A stretch of DNA of 64,000 nucleotides from Toxorhynchites rutilus septentrionalis (taxonomy: Eukaryota > Arthropoda > Insecta > Diptera > Culicidae). Under the pieces are notes generated by a model. That model was not told the DNA's origin. It did not search any database and was given only the letters and a program-made list of their open reading frames with translations. This document shows positions 34,186 through 44,021 of this stretch, piece by piece. Made by a program: the position numbers and the translations under genes. The first letter of the stretch is position 1; every line of letters starts with the position of its first letter. The stretch spans positions 79,773,935-79,837,934 of the forward strand of contig NC_073744.1 in assembly GCF_029784135.1 (NCBI RefSeq), read 5' to 3'.

Positions 34186-34613
34186 AGTTAACACCCACAT
34201 CCCCATGTACTACACGAACAGATCAACTAACCACCGAACAACAGCGGTGACCCACTTCCAATAGAGCTAACGCATCAGTTCTCCGGGCGACACATGAACA
34301 AACAGCGCATCATCATTGACGGCGCATCGACCTGAATATTTGCACCGTCAACATCATCGATACCAACGACCCATCGAAACATCGACCTATCGTTCGATAC
34401 ACAATCCTAAGGCTCAGCGCTTTGGCCAGGTCGAAGTCCACCACGATCGAGCTCACCGGAACCAAACTGGAGAATCAGCATAACCGTACGCCGCGTTAGG
34501 GAACTCAGCTCAGGCTAATTAGTAAGGAATAAAGTCAGTCATAATTCGATGTTCAAGTGAGGTAGTTCGTTTATAATTTTTTAAAAACCTTCCCAAAGGC
34601 CTAACTTCTTTAA

Positions 34614-34615
<2 letters not shown>
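34186..34615 (+). repeat. 3' LTR of the errantivirus
   Basis: 430 bp, offset 7872 from the 5' LTR, with no difference noticed on reading. AATAAA is at 34528-34533. Confidence 0.9.
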
Positions 34616-34672
<57 letters not shown>

Positions 34673-34697
34673 ATATATATATATATATATATATATA
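34616..34697. repeat. AT microsatellite, right part
   Basis: A TA dinucleotide run with a single C interruption near 34671; it is the other half of 26256-26313. Confidence 0.9.
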
Positions 34698-35068
34698 TTT
34701 AAAAGCGAAAGTGTCCGGATTTCGAAACATGATTAAAAAAGTGTCCGGAAGAAATTTCAAATTTTGAACAAATATAACATGATTTTGTGGAATTCTGTGA
34801 TTTATAACTTAGATGAAGGCCTTCTAATTATATAGGAACGCTAATTTTTCATGCTATGATATGTCAATATTTTTTAGTAGTTGAAGTTATATTCGTGAGC
34901 GCTTAAGCGTCCGGATTTCGAAGCATTACTATACTACTCTTTTCGTCTGTTTATTTAATTATGCAGAAGAAGACAGTCATCATTTATCATTTCTAAACAT
35001 AAGTCTAAATAGATCTACAAAGATCTACATAAATATAAGCCCAAGTCAAATAAATAAATACAGAAATA

Positions 35069-36350
35069 TTAGGCTGTCAAAAAAGTCCTGCGGTATTTTT
35101 TTTTTTAATTTTCATTTGTTCATAAAATTAATTACAATCATCTGTTTTAAGTCAAATATGCGCCGATTTGTTCGATGACTTGTTCCCAATGAGATGCCAA
35201 CTTCATAATATCTCTGTTGTAGAAGCTCGCTTCCTTATTGGCAAAAAACTCGGATAGCCAATTTTCACAGGCCTCTTTTGTGGCTAACTTCTGACTACCT
35301 AGCTCGTTCGCCATGGACAAAAACAGGTGGTAGTCACTTGGTGCAAGGTCCGGACTATACGGCGGATGCAAAAGAACCTCCCATCCGAGCTCCCGGAGCT
35401 TCTGGCGCGTCACCAAAGAAGTGTGTGGCCTGGCGTTGTCCTGATGGAAGACAATGCGGCCTCTGTTTATCAAAGATGGCTTTTCTTCATGAGTGCTTCA
35501 AGCGGTCCAGTTGTTGGCAGTACAGGTCCGAATTGAGCGTTTGGCCATAGGGAAGCAGCTCATAATAGATTATTCCTTGACAATCTCACCAAACACACAG
35601 CAGAACCTTCCTGGCCGTTAATGAGGGCTTGGCCACCGTCTGAGCGGCTTCAGCGGGCTTCGACCACGACCGTTTGCGCTTCACGTTGTCGTAAGTGACC
35701 CACTTTTCATCGCCAGTCACCATCCGCTTCAGAAACGGGTCGATTTTGTTGCGATTCAGCAGCGATTCACATGCGTCGATACGGTCAAAGATGTTTTTTT
35801 TGCGTCAACGTGTGTGGCACCCATACATCGAGCTGCTTTGTGAATCCAAGCTTCTTCAAATGGTTAATAACTGTTTGATGACTTATCCCCAGCTCTTGGC
35901 CGATGCTACGGCTGCTACTATGCCGGTCTTTCTCGGTTAATTCAGCGATTTTGTCGCAATTTTCGACGACAGGCCTTCCGGAGCGTGGCGCATCTTCGAC
36001 GACCTCTACACCAGAACGAAAACGTTGAAACCATCGTTGTGCGGTGGAAATGGAAACTGTATCGGGTCCATAAACTGCACAAATTTTATTGGCAGCTTGA
36101 GATGCATTTTTGCCTTTGTCATAGTAGTACTGTAAAAAATGTCGGATTTTCTCTTTATTTTGCTCCATATTTGCGACACTATATATCACGAACGACTTAA
36201 CCAAACAAAACACTGTCAAGGACTATATTATAGCGTATAAAATACCTTTCCAACAAGCTATAGTATGACTCGATACAATGAATACAACTAGAACTACGCG
36301 CTTACAACGACACCTCGCGGAAATACCGCAGGACTTTTTTGACAGCCTAA
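35069..36350 (-). mobile_element. mariner element, 1282 bp
   Basis: Inverted ends beginning TTAGGCTGTCAAAAAAGTCC, of about 29 bp, flanked by TA (35067-35068 and 36351-36352). The paralogous stretch at 54351-54352 shows the uninterrupted TA. It carries one damaged mariner transposase on the minus strand. Confidence 0.9.
35147..36168 (-). pseudogene. mariner transposase, frameshifted
   Basis: The start codon is at 36168 (protein opening MEQNKEKIRHFLQYYYDKGK). An N-terminal helix-turn-helix and second DNA-binding domain with SISTAQRWFQRFRSG follow. The frame breaks near 35790, at a run of eight or so T. The next block, in another frame, has the first catalytic aspartate in VTGDEKW (about 35700-35723). 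After another break near 35475 come HQDNARPH and SPDLAPSDYHLF, with 34 residues between the aspartates, the DD34D mariner signature. The stop is at 35147. At least two frame breaks make it inactive, though all catalytic blocks survive, so it is a young pseudogene. Confidence 0.88.
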
Positions 36351-36506
36351 TATATAGTTAAAAATATATCCTTCGTTGCCACGTTGTCCGGAACATTGTT
36401 TGTAAGGACTTGTAATAACTTCATAGCCAGGTGATGTATATGGCCATGGCCATGAGTGCTCTTTTAGGAAGTTCGTGTGACTGCTACAGTAAACTGATCT
36501 CATTGG

Positions 36507-36707
36507 AATGGAATGGAATGGTTTTGTATTATAGAGACTTTAAACTTTTCAGTTCATTCGTCTCTAGCCTTGAGAAAGGCCCTTGGATAACTCTACTGTA
36601 ACTCCTGCACTACACCTTCACCCTCATTGCCTTGAGAAAGGCACTCGATCCCTCGCCGTCCAGCTCGTCCAGCAACGATGTTTTCCAGTCGGTGTCCACG
36701 CGAAGAA
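36507..36707 (-). mobile_element. 5'-truncated LINE 3' end with 12-bp target duplication
   Basis: A 201-bp insert between two copies of TGATCTCATTGG (36495-36506 and 36708-36719). On the minus strand it encodes the last ~28 residues of a reverse-transcriptase protein-like frame, ending FLKAMRVKV and a stop. A UTR with a repeated gcctttctcaaggc motif and a tandem CCATT tail follows. The site is empty at 54500-54511. The clade is not certain; an RTE-like LINE is possible. Confidence 0.75.
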
Positions 36708-36742
36708 TGATCTCATTGGGTGCTAAGTTCTGCTTATTTATA

Positions 36743-38082
36743 CACTCTGTCCAACTTCTATAAGACCAGGTGATGTTCTTGATGCTTTGTGTCATTGTTG
36801 CATTGTCATTGTCATTGTCACAAACAATTTATATTCTAGTGACTACCATACACCTCATGATTTTCATATGTGTGTGTGCAAGCGCTGAATGTAAACGAAT
36901 GTTTTCGTATTTTCAACTGTCAAGTTTCTATAAGATCAGTTACATTTTTCGTTGTTTTAGTTGTTTTGATCAATTAAATCTGGCAAATGTCGAAGGGAAA
37001 AGTCCTCACGGAGAGAGAAGAAAGACAAATCGATGCATTTCACCAAGAAAATGTTAATATCAGTGAAATTTCTCGTCGGATTGGATGATCCTATCAAGTA
37101 GTGCTCAATTATTTAGCGAATCCTCAAGGATACGATAAGAAGGAGAGCTACGATAAGATACGATAAGAAGGAGAGCTCCACGTAAATCGAAGCTCTCTGG
37201 CCGAGATAAGCCGGAAATAGCTAGTACAGGTTCGAATACCTCAAAATCGCATATGCAAATAAAGTAATATTTCAACTACTCAACTGCTTGGGTGACAATT
37301 CGTCAAATTTCGGCTAGAAATTCTCGCATGAAGAGAGCTTAAAAGGTTAAAACTCCTCATCTTACACCATCTTACATCGGAAGACGTCTGAGTTTTGCCA
37401 AAGCTCACATGAACCTACAGTGGGACATAGTATGTTGTGACAAAGAATGTTTTCAAAAGAATACATCTTGCTATAAACCATAACGAAAAGCTCAAAATAG
37501 ATTTCATATCATTCAAGGATTACACACATCTTCTACAATCCTCTAACTAAGCAATGGACCAATGGACCAAAAACTTATTTTTTTTTTTGACTGGCCGGTT
37601 CGCTCTCCAGACTTTAATCCTGTTGAAAATCTTAGGGGGGATCCTTGTACACAGAATCTACACTGAGGGAAAACGGTACACCACGATTGAAGAGCTCAAG
37701 GTCGCTATTTCGGAAAAATGGAAAAATATCGAGAAATCCGTTCAGCAAAATTTGGCAAATAGTATTCCAACACGAATTTTCAAGGTTATTAGTCTAAATG
37801 ACAAGGTTACTAATTATTGACATGTAAATCAGCCGATCGTTTTGAATTTTTCATTGATATTACTTATGAATTTTGAAGTGGTCTTATAGAAACTGGACAG
37901 CTGAAATTATCATATTTTAGCACAATAAATAAACAAACAACCCTTTGGAACGAAATTGATGTTGAACATACTTCATTCATACTAAGCATTCAACAATGTA
38001 TGAATGTATCTTGTTAAAATTCTAACTGTTTGTGTTGCAACGAAGTAGAATCACGGTGATCTTATAGAAGTTGGACAGAGTG
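36743..38082 (+). mobile_element. Tc1-like transposon, 1340 bp, decayed
   Basis: Terminal inverted repeats of at least 23 bp starting CACTCTGTCCAACTTCTATA, flanked by TA (36741-36742 and 38083-38084). The empty site is visible at 54531-54532. It holds the remains of one transposase gene. Confidence 0.88.
36987..37820 (+). pseudogene. Tc1-like transposase pseudogene
   Basis: The ATG at 36987 opens MSKGKVLTEREERQIDAFHQ, the usual opening of a Tc1-family DNA-binding domain, but a stop codon (TGA at 37086) follows in the helix-turn-helix region. Later blocks are shifted. Near 37590-37640 the catalytic DWP.RSPDFNPVENL motif is present. A frameshift leads into the C-terminal ILVHRIYTEGKRYTTIEELK segment, ending at 37820. 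The middle catalytic region is degraded. It is inactive. Confidence 0.82.
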
Positions 38083-38159
38083 TAGGAAAGGGCAAGGAGA
38101 ATGGACGAGTACATTCGAGGAAGTGGAGCGGATTTCTAAGGCAGACATACATATATTAA

Positions 38160-38670
38160 GGGAGTGTTCTAGTCTGGAAATTTGATAAAAATAAAAAAAA
38201 TCATATTTCTGTAGTTTGGACATTCAAGAATATAACCTAGAAAGGACTTATCGAAAATCTCATTATTTACCGAGTTAGAGCCATTTTAGTGATGTACGGC
38301 CATAACAATGAACTTCAAATGCGTTTTTCTCGAAACTAGTATTTTCAAACTGGCGTACACGATATCTCAAGTTCTACTGAACCGATTCATGTCGAATTTA
38401 TATGAATACAATCTGTATGCATTTTTCTATCGCATCCTCTAAAAACCTCTAAAAAATAATAATTTTTAAGTTTTACTATTTTTGAAAAATCTAGAAAAGT
38501 AAAAGACGTTTTAAACCGCATTTTGTTTTTTAAACGGTTTTTTTTTGTTTCATTGTTTAAAGATAGATGAACAAATAATGATATAATGGATAGTAAACAT
38601 AATTTTCGTTTCCTTTTTACGGAGCTCGAAAAAACGTGCGAAATTCGTTTTTCTGCACTAGAATACCCCC
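38160..38670 (+). mobile_element. MITE with TTAA target duplication, complete
   Basis: A 511-bp noncoding element. Its ends are imperfect inverted repeats GGGAGTGTTCTAG and CTAGAATACCCCC, flanked by TTAA (38156-38159 and 38671-38674). TTAA duplication is the hallmark of piggyBac-type elements. The empty site is near 54618-54621. Relatives lie at 9985-11276, 11935-12003 and 45091-45604. Confidence 0.78.
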
Positions 38671-39258
38671 TTAAGATCGCTATCATAATCTAATATGCGT
38701 GAGTATACGCTTTCGAACCTCTAAATCAGCAACCAGTTAAATTCTTTAATTGAATTCTTTACATTACCAAACCAATTGCTCGATAGCATGATATCCTGGG
38801 TCAACATAACATAAATTGTTAATAGCAAGACCTATCAGATAAAACCGTGAGTTGAGCATGAATTCGTTGAACAACATACAATACAACAACTGATAAATGT
38901 ATATTACTTGCAAATGGAGAATAATTCATAATACGTATCGAATAACATTGTGAACTAACGCCCGAATGTAGGCAAACAAGTTGCTCGTTGCGTCAAGGAG
39001 GAAAGCAAGTGGTTAGTGCATTCGAAAAAACATACTCATTTTAATCATCAAATTGTTTAACTTTTCTACAATATTCTCTGTTCGTGTTTCAAGCAAAAAA
39101 TTGATGGATAATTTTCCTGTCTAATGGTATATAACACAACATATGACAACATGCCATTGATTTTGCCCGATGAAGAATTAAGAATGAACTAAAGTCAACT
39201 TTACCAATGCGTGGCCGATATGCGTAAGCACGCTTAACGGTTCATTATAAATGGAACT

Positions 39259-39289
39259 TTATCACTCACACTAATACAAGCTCTTATCA
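39259..39289. promoter_or_regulatory. Two GATA-type sites upstream of the host gene
   Basis: TTATCA at 39259-39264 and 39284-39289, about 250 bp before the start codon. GATA factors drive many gut and fat-body genes in insects. Such short sites also arise by chance. Confidence 0.25.
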
Positions 39290-39419
39290 CCACCAAGTTG
39301 AGCCAGGCCCTCACGCGCAGTTTCGCAAATCGAATGTTATTTACCAACATCTCTCTTCCATGCGCATGGTGAAGTGAGAGAAACTCGCACCAACTCGCGT
39401 ATCGGTTTCTGCCTTCCGC

Positions 39420-39425
39420 TCAGTT
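39420..39425 (+). promoter_or_regulatory. Initiator-like start site of the host gene
   Basis: TCAGTT matches the arthropod initiator and lies 114 bp before the ATG. A second TCAGTT occurs at 39441-39446. No TATA box stands at the right distance. Confidence 0.35.
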
Positions 39426-39533
39426 GTTCACCTTCAATCAATCAGTTAACGCATATCCGCGGGACTGGTCGAGTTTTGAGTTAGCGGTTAAATTTCACGC
39501 ACTCATCCAAGCGCAAAGTTCAATCGACACGCA

Positions 39534-41284
39534 ATGGAAGATAGTAAGTTAATTTTGTACGGCGGACCGGACCCGGTGGAGTTGCTGCAGGATCGATCAC
39601 TTGGACAAATGATCGCTAATGAGCTTCGTGTTCATCCGGATAATATTGGACTGGTGCGTTCAATAAAGAGTTTCTATTGGTCACGAATTCATCGCATTCT
39701 CTCCACAGATTGATCCAGTTCTTGAGGTTCAGTTAACATACCGTCAAATACTGGAAAAGTCCATTCTAGTTGCAACAGCGTTGACCGAACTTGGAATTAA
39801 AAAATCCGATCATGTGGCCATCATCAGCGAAAATAGCTTGGAGTACTGCTTCGCCTTGCTTGGGTCAATATTCGCCGCCGTACCGGTGGCACTTTTGAAC
39901 CCAGATTATTTGGAAGGTTAGTCAGCATTTTTTCGACAGGCATTATCACCGATAATAATTGATTAAATTATTGTTTTTATTTACAGCGGAACTCGAACAC
40001 GCCATCAAACTTTCACAGCCAAGGGCTATTTTTGTGTCACCGAATGCGCTGGAAAAGACTGCAAAAGTGCTGAATAAAATTAAACTTGATGCAAGAATCA
40101 TACTTTTTGGCGATCATCCCAATGGTGCCGCGTCTGTTTCCAATTTGATTCGTTTTACCAATCTGCTGGCTCGTGGTACGATTCCCGGCGATAGTTACAC
40201 CCCCGAACCGGTGGACGTAGGAACGCACGTCGCATTGATTGTTCTTTCCTCCGGAACCACAGGATTACCGAAGGGAGTTCAACTGACTCACGCAAACATC
40301 ATGACAACCGTGGCACATTCCAAAGAAGCCGGAAAACTTCTCGAGTTGCCTGATCAGTTGGTGACATTGACCGTAACCCCTCTGTTCCATGTGGTGGCGG
40401 GAGTTGGTTTCATTAATATGGTCACCAACAACTGCCGATGTGTTCTCCTGCCTCGATTTGACGTACATCTCTTCCTGGACAGCATCCAGAAGTATAAGGT
40501 TAACATAATGACGGTCGTACCACCGCTCATGGTGTTTCTGGCGAAGCATCCCATTGTCGATAATTACGATCTTTCGACGCTAATGACTTTACTCTGTGGC
40601 GCGGCACCGCTAAGCAAAGACATCGAGGATCGAGTGCGGGATCGACTTGGGGTGGCTTTCATTCGGCAGGGATATGGCATGAGCGAGACCACTCTGGGAG
40701 TGCTGATGCAAACTGGCTTCGAGAACAAATCGGGATGTGTAGGAAAAGTTCGTATGGGACAGTGGGTGAAAGTGATTAACCCTGAGAATGGCAAAATCCT
40801 GGGGCCGAATCAACGGGGTGAACTGTGTTTCAAAGGTTCACTCATTATGAAGGGCTACCTGGGATTGGAAAGTGCAATCGATCAGGACGGCTGGCTGCAC
40901 ACCGGAGATATTGGATACTACGACGAAGATGAGGACTTTTTCATTGTTGATAGAATAAAGGAGTTGATAAAATATAAGGGGTTCCAGGTGCCTCCCGCCG
41001 AACTGGAAGCCATACTTCTCGAGCATCCAAAGTTGAAGGATGCAGCTGTGATTGGCATCCCGGACGAACGGGTAGGTGAACTGGCCACGGCTTTCGTTGT
41101 CAGAAAGGACGACGCGGAGGTTAGCGCTGAGGAAATCATCAAGTTTGTAGCGGACCGGGTTTCAACCCAGAAACAGCTGTACGGGGGAGTGCGATTCATT
41201 GATGATATTCCGAAAACGGCCAGCGGCAAAATTTTGCGACGAGAGCTACGAGAGCTTGCCAAAAATACTAGGTCAAAGCTGTAA
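39534..41284 (+). CDS. Peroxisomal acyl-CoA synthetase, luciferase/4-coumarate-CoA ligase-like (three exons)
   Basis: An adenylate-forming enzyme that activates a carboxylic acid, probably a fatty acid, with ATP and joins it to CoA. Exons are 39534-39653, 39709-39916 and 39987-41284; the introns of 55 and 70 bp have GT-AG ends and matching phases, giving 541 residues. Motifs: phosphate loop SSGTTGLPKG (197-206), YGMSETT (339-345), GWLHTGD (411-417), hinge region KGFQVPPAELE (440-450) and PKTASGK with the C-terminal catalytic lysine (524). The protein ends in SKL, a classic peroxisomal import signal. Length and motifs match insect luciferin-monooxygenase-like acyl-CoA synthetases. Light production is not implied. 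The substrate cannot be read from the sequence. It is the only host gene seen here. Confidence 0.93.
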
Positions 41285-41355
41285 CGGTTTGTTGTGTAGA
41301 TCGGTGTGACGGTGTTTGCATTATTTATTTTCTACTGGACAGCTGAGAAATGGCA

Positions 41356-41361
41356 AATAAA
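41356..41361 (+). terminator. Polyadenylation signal of the host gene
   Basis: AATAAA 72 bp after the stop codon. Confidence 0.7.
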
Positions 41362-42086
41362 AGTTACTCACAAACAGTCGATGAGCGGTTTTCGTGCAGT
41401 TGTTGTGGGGCGCAGATATTTTCGTATTGTATCTTGTTCGAGATTTGAAACGATATTTTATTCATTGTTCGAATAACCTGTTACGAATGGTGATGTGAAT
41501 ATTTATATAATAGTGAGCAGTATCTGATAAAAGCTCAATCCAAAAATAGATTTCAATTCAATTTCATGGCTTATTCAATGACAAAATAGTTAGTTATACC
41601 AGTCAAGGGTTTTTAATATTGTGACTATCCTCATATATTAAACACTTTAGATCAATATTGCTTGTTAGACTTTGAACTGCAATTCTCAACGAATCGTCGC
41701 TGCCAGCGCACAAACACACACAAACGCAATCTTTAATATTTCTATTTTGTTTGTCTCACCTGGTGAGTGTATCTCCGCAGAGTCATCTTGTTGCGTTATT
41801 CATCAAAACAAAATTCTCTCCACGATGATCACAGACTGACCTCACGAAAGAGAACTGAGATCAACCAAACACACGAAGATTTGTTACCCAGGTCACTCTT
41901 GCGCTCGAATATAGACGCTGCGTGTTCATTAGTTTCCACTGAGGTTACCTGTTAGCGCCTTTTTCGAAACAAATACAGGGCGGTCTTGATTATATGCAGC
42001 CTCCATTTTTCTATTTCATACCGTGATGTACCCATATTCCATTCATCTAAGTCAAAGATTGTAATATGATATATTACGTCTGTATA
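41362..42086. other. Noncoding downstream flank
   Basis: No gene recognised. A lone pogo-type terminus-like sequence, TACAGGGCGGTCTTGATTAT, stands at about 41976-41995 without a visible partner. Confidence 0.4.
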
Positions 42087-43326
42087 CAGGGAGCCGCATA
42101 AGTCACGCAACCGATTTACACAAAAAATTATAGGAGGTTGTGTTCAAGACACGACCGCATTGTTGAAGTAGAACTGCAATGTAGTTTAACTCAAGTCGCT
42201 TGTTTATAACTGCGGATAATATTTTATAATACTACGAAAATTTTCAAATAACCATTCTACCAGTTTGGTTGCCCTGAATTTTTTTTTATTGTATAATTAT
42301 TTGACGATAATTGTGTGATGATACATTCTTGTGCTTCCAGAACAATACATGCTCGAGATAAGCGCAGCTGTTATCCTTAGTGGAGAATGTTTTGCTACTG
42401 GCAAGCGAAACCAAATCACATACAAAATTTCAGAACGACATTTACTTTCTTGGTGCCTAAATAAACGAAATAAACTCTATCTGTTAATCTCAACAACCTC
42501 GAAAAGAGTAGCACTGCTTCATTATGATCAAGATTAGCGCAAATTCAATCCTAGTTGAAAGCAGCTTTGCGACTGGCACGCGAGCCCAAATAATTTAATA
42601 ACTTATTGAATAACTTGGTATTCCCCAAATAATTTTTTGGTGCACAACCTTAACACCTGCTTCACCATAGCGTCAGTTCAATGCATTTATGACAGAAAAC
42701 AAACAATGTGAACTGCTTGGAAAAAGGCTGAATATTTTCCTCTGCAGAGATTCATTACCAATACATTAGCGTAAATATCTCCCTCTCGCTATCTCCCTTC
42801 CTTGTTTAAATTCATCAGCTGCATAATTTGCACCACCAATGCATACGGGAGCAGATACAAATGGGGTTCCAGCGTAGCGAAGATGCACTATTTTTACGTA
42901 CGGGTTATGAAGCACGCACGTATGCACACAAATATCCATATATCGATGGCTTGAAGCAATTAAATATACACACACTTATCTCTGTTTTGCGCTCTTCTCA
43001 ACAGTACCCGTTTCTGTTAATATTACCGGTCTAGATCAGCTTAGCTGTCATCCTTTGTGGAGAGCGTTTTGCTACCGTCATGCGAAACCAAACCACGGCG
43101 AGGGGAAAACGTGACCTGTTTTCTGATTTGACACTCTTAATGAAAGACGTAGTTCTACGTCTAAAAATCGTATAAAAATATCTCACGATACAAAATCTTC
43201 ATTCTCGAATAAAAAACGATACAAAGTCGACAACTGAACCGCTTAGGAACTTACACGCTCGATAGTTGCAGCGCGATCGTTATTTTTTTCCTTCAGAGAG
43301 CGTTGCGTGACTTATGCGCCACCCTG
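42087..43326. mobile_element. TA-flanked inverted-repeat element, 1240 bp, noncoding
   Basis: Ends of about 25 bp containing GCATAAGTCACGCAAC in inverted orientation (42096-42111 and 43300-43315), starting CAGGG and flanked by TA (42085-42086 and 43327-43328). Inside, a ~70-bp block with gtggagaatgttttgctact at 42378-42397 recurs diverged near 43060 and 42560. No transposase, so it is a nonautonomous Tc1/mariner-type element. Confidence 0.72.
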
Positions 43327-43329
43327 TAC

Positions 43330-44021
43330 TCTAAAAATTGCTTGGAATTGATTCCATTACTGATAAACATACTGATGAACGCGTTGCTGTATTCATACTA
43401 CCTATAATAATACCTAATTTCCATCGGCTAATAAATCATTTTCGTTATTCCGTTAATTAGTGTTCCTAATTCCAATATTCAAATGATTATAATAAAAGGT
43501 CATATGAATAAGAACAAAATTCAGCTTTACTTTACTTCAATCGAGCAGACGAGCAGTGAGATTGAGATTCAACTACGTTTGGTATGAATAAAAGTAACAA
43601 CTAAGTATTTACTTTTCGAAAATGGATGTTTAGCTGAGTTCGTATGAATAAAACAGCATTTATCAAGTATTTACTTCGTAATTATTAAGTGTGCTAGTGA
43701 GCGTACTTTGGATCTGAAAACACTTTCAATCGTTTTGATGTCATACCCGATTTATGTTGAATGGTGCTATCTTTCGCTTAAAGTTAAATAAGTTAACAAT
43801 CCGCGTTGACGGCATTGAGCTTCGTTTACTAGTTCAGGAGAGCGTCAAAAAATTGATTGATTTTCAGGCGGAATGAACACGTTTTCAAAATTAAAATGAT
43901 GAATGAAAATTAACCTTCCGTACCAAATTAGCCTTCTGTTTAAATGAAAAACACTTTTTATTGGTAACCAGAAACGCGATTGACCTAAGTGACCTAGTTA
44001 GCTATCGGAAGCAACATTTTT
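43330..44021. other. Noncoding, partly LINE 5' flank
   Basis: AT-rich. A motif like gagt.cgtatgaataaaa occurs twice (near 43580 and 43635). The LINE 5' UTR may begin in the second half, but its edge is not visible. Confidence 0.35.

Larger units (their letters stand above)
26314..34615 (+). mobile_element. Errantivirus (Ty3/gypsy, env-bearing), complete
   Basis: An 8302-bp insect endogenous retrovirus of the 17.6/gypsy group: two 430-bp LTRs starting AGTTAAC and ending TTTAACT, a tRNA-Ser type primer site, gag, pol and env in order, and a purine tract before the 3' LTR. The LTRs appear identical, so integration was recent. The flanks are both TATA (26310-26313 and 34616-34619), matching the known preference of errantiviruses for TATA-like targets; the site was an AT microsatellite. 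All three frames are open. Relative to gag, pol is in the -1 frame; env follows a splice acceptor. Confidence 0.93.
24779..34931. mobile_element. Remains of a terminal-inverted-repeat element split by later insertions
   Basis: The left end CAGTGATGCTTCTGAATCCA (24779) matches the inverted right end at 34902-34931, with a few changes. TA lies outside each end (24777-24778 and 34932-34933). Inside both ends stand more copies of GTGTCCGGA or its complement (24812-24820, 34708-34716, 34739-34747). Between the ends are a 118-bp repeat array, an AT microsatellite and the complete errantivirus 26314-34615. Without the errantivirus the span is about 1.85 kb. The last base of the right terminus differs from expectation, and no transposase is seen. 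The pairing is therefore probable, not certain. Confidence 0.45.
34940..39040. repeat. Old duplicated segment carrying four insertions
   Basis: After removal of 35069-36350, 36507-36707, 36743-38082 and 38160-38670, this stretch aligns collinearly with 54221-54985 (for example ttaattatgcagaagaagac, acgttgtccggaacattg, ctcattgggtgctaagttc). It is either a segmental duplication or two copies of an ancient noncoding repeat. No coding likeness. It ends about 490 bp upstream of the host gene. Confidence 0.75.
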
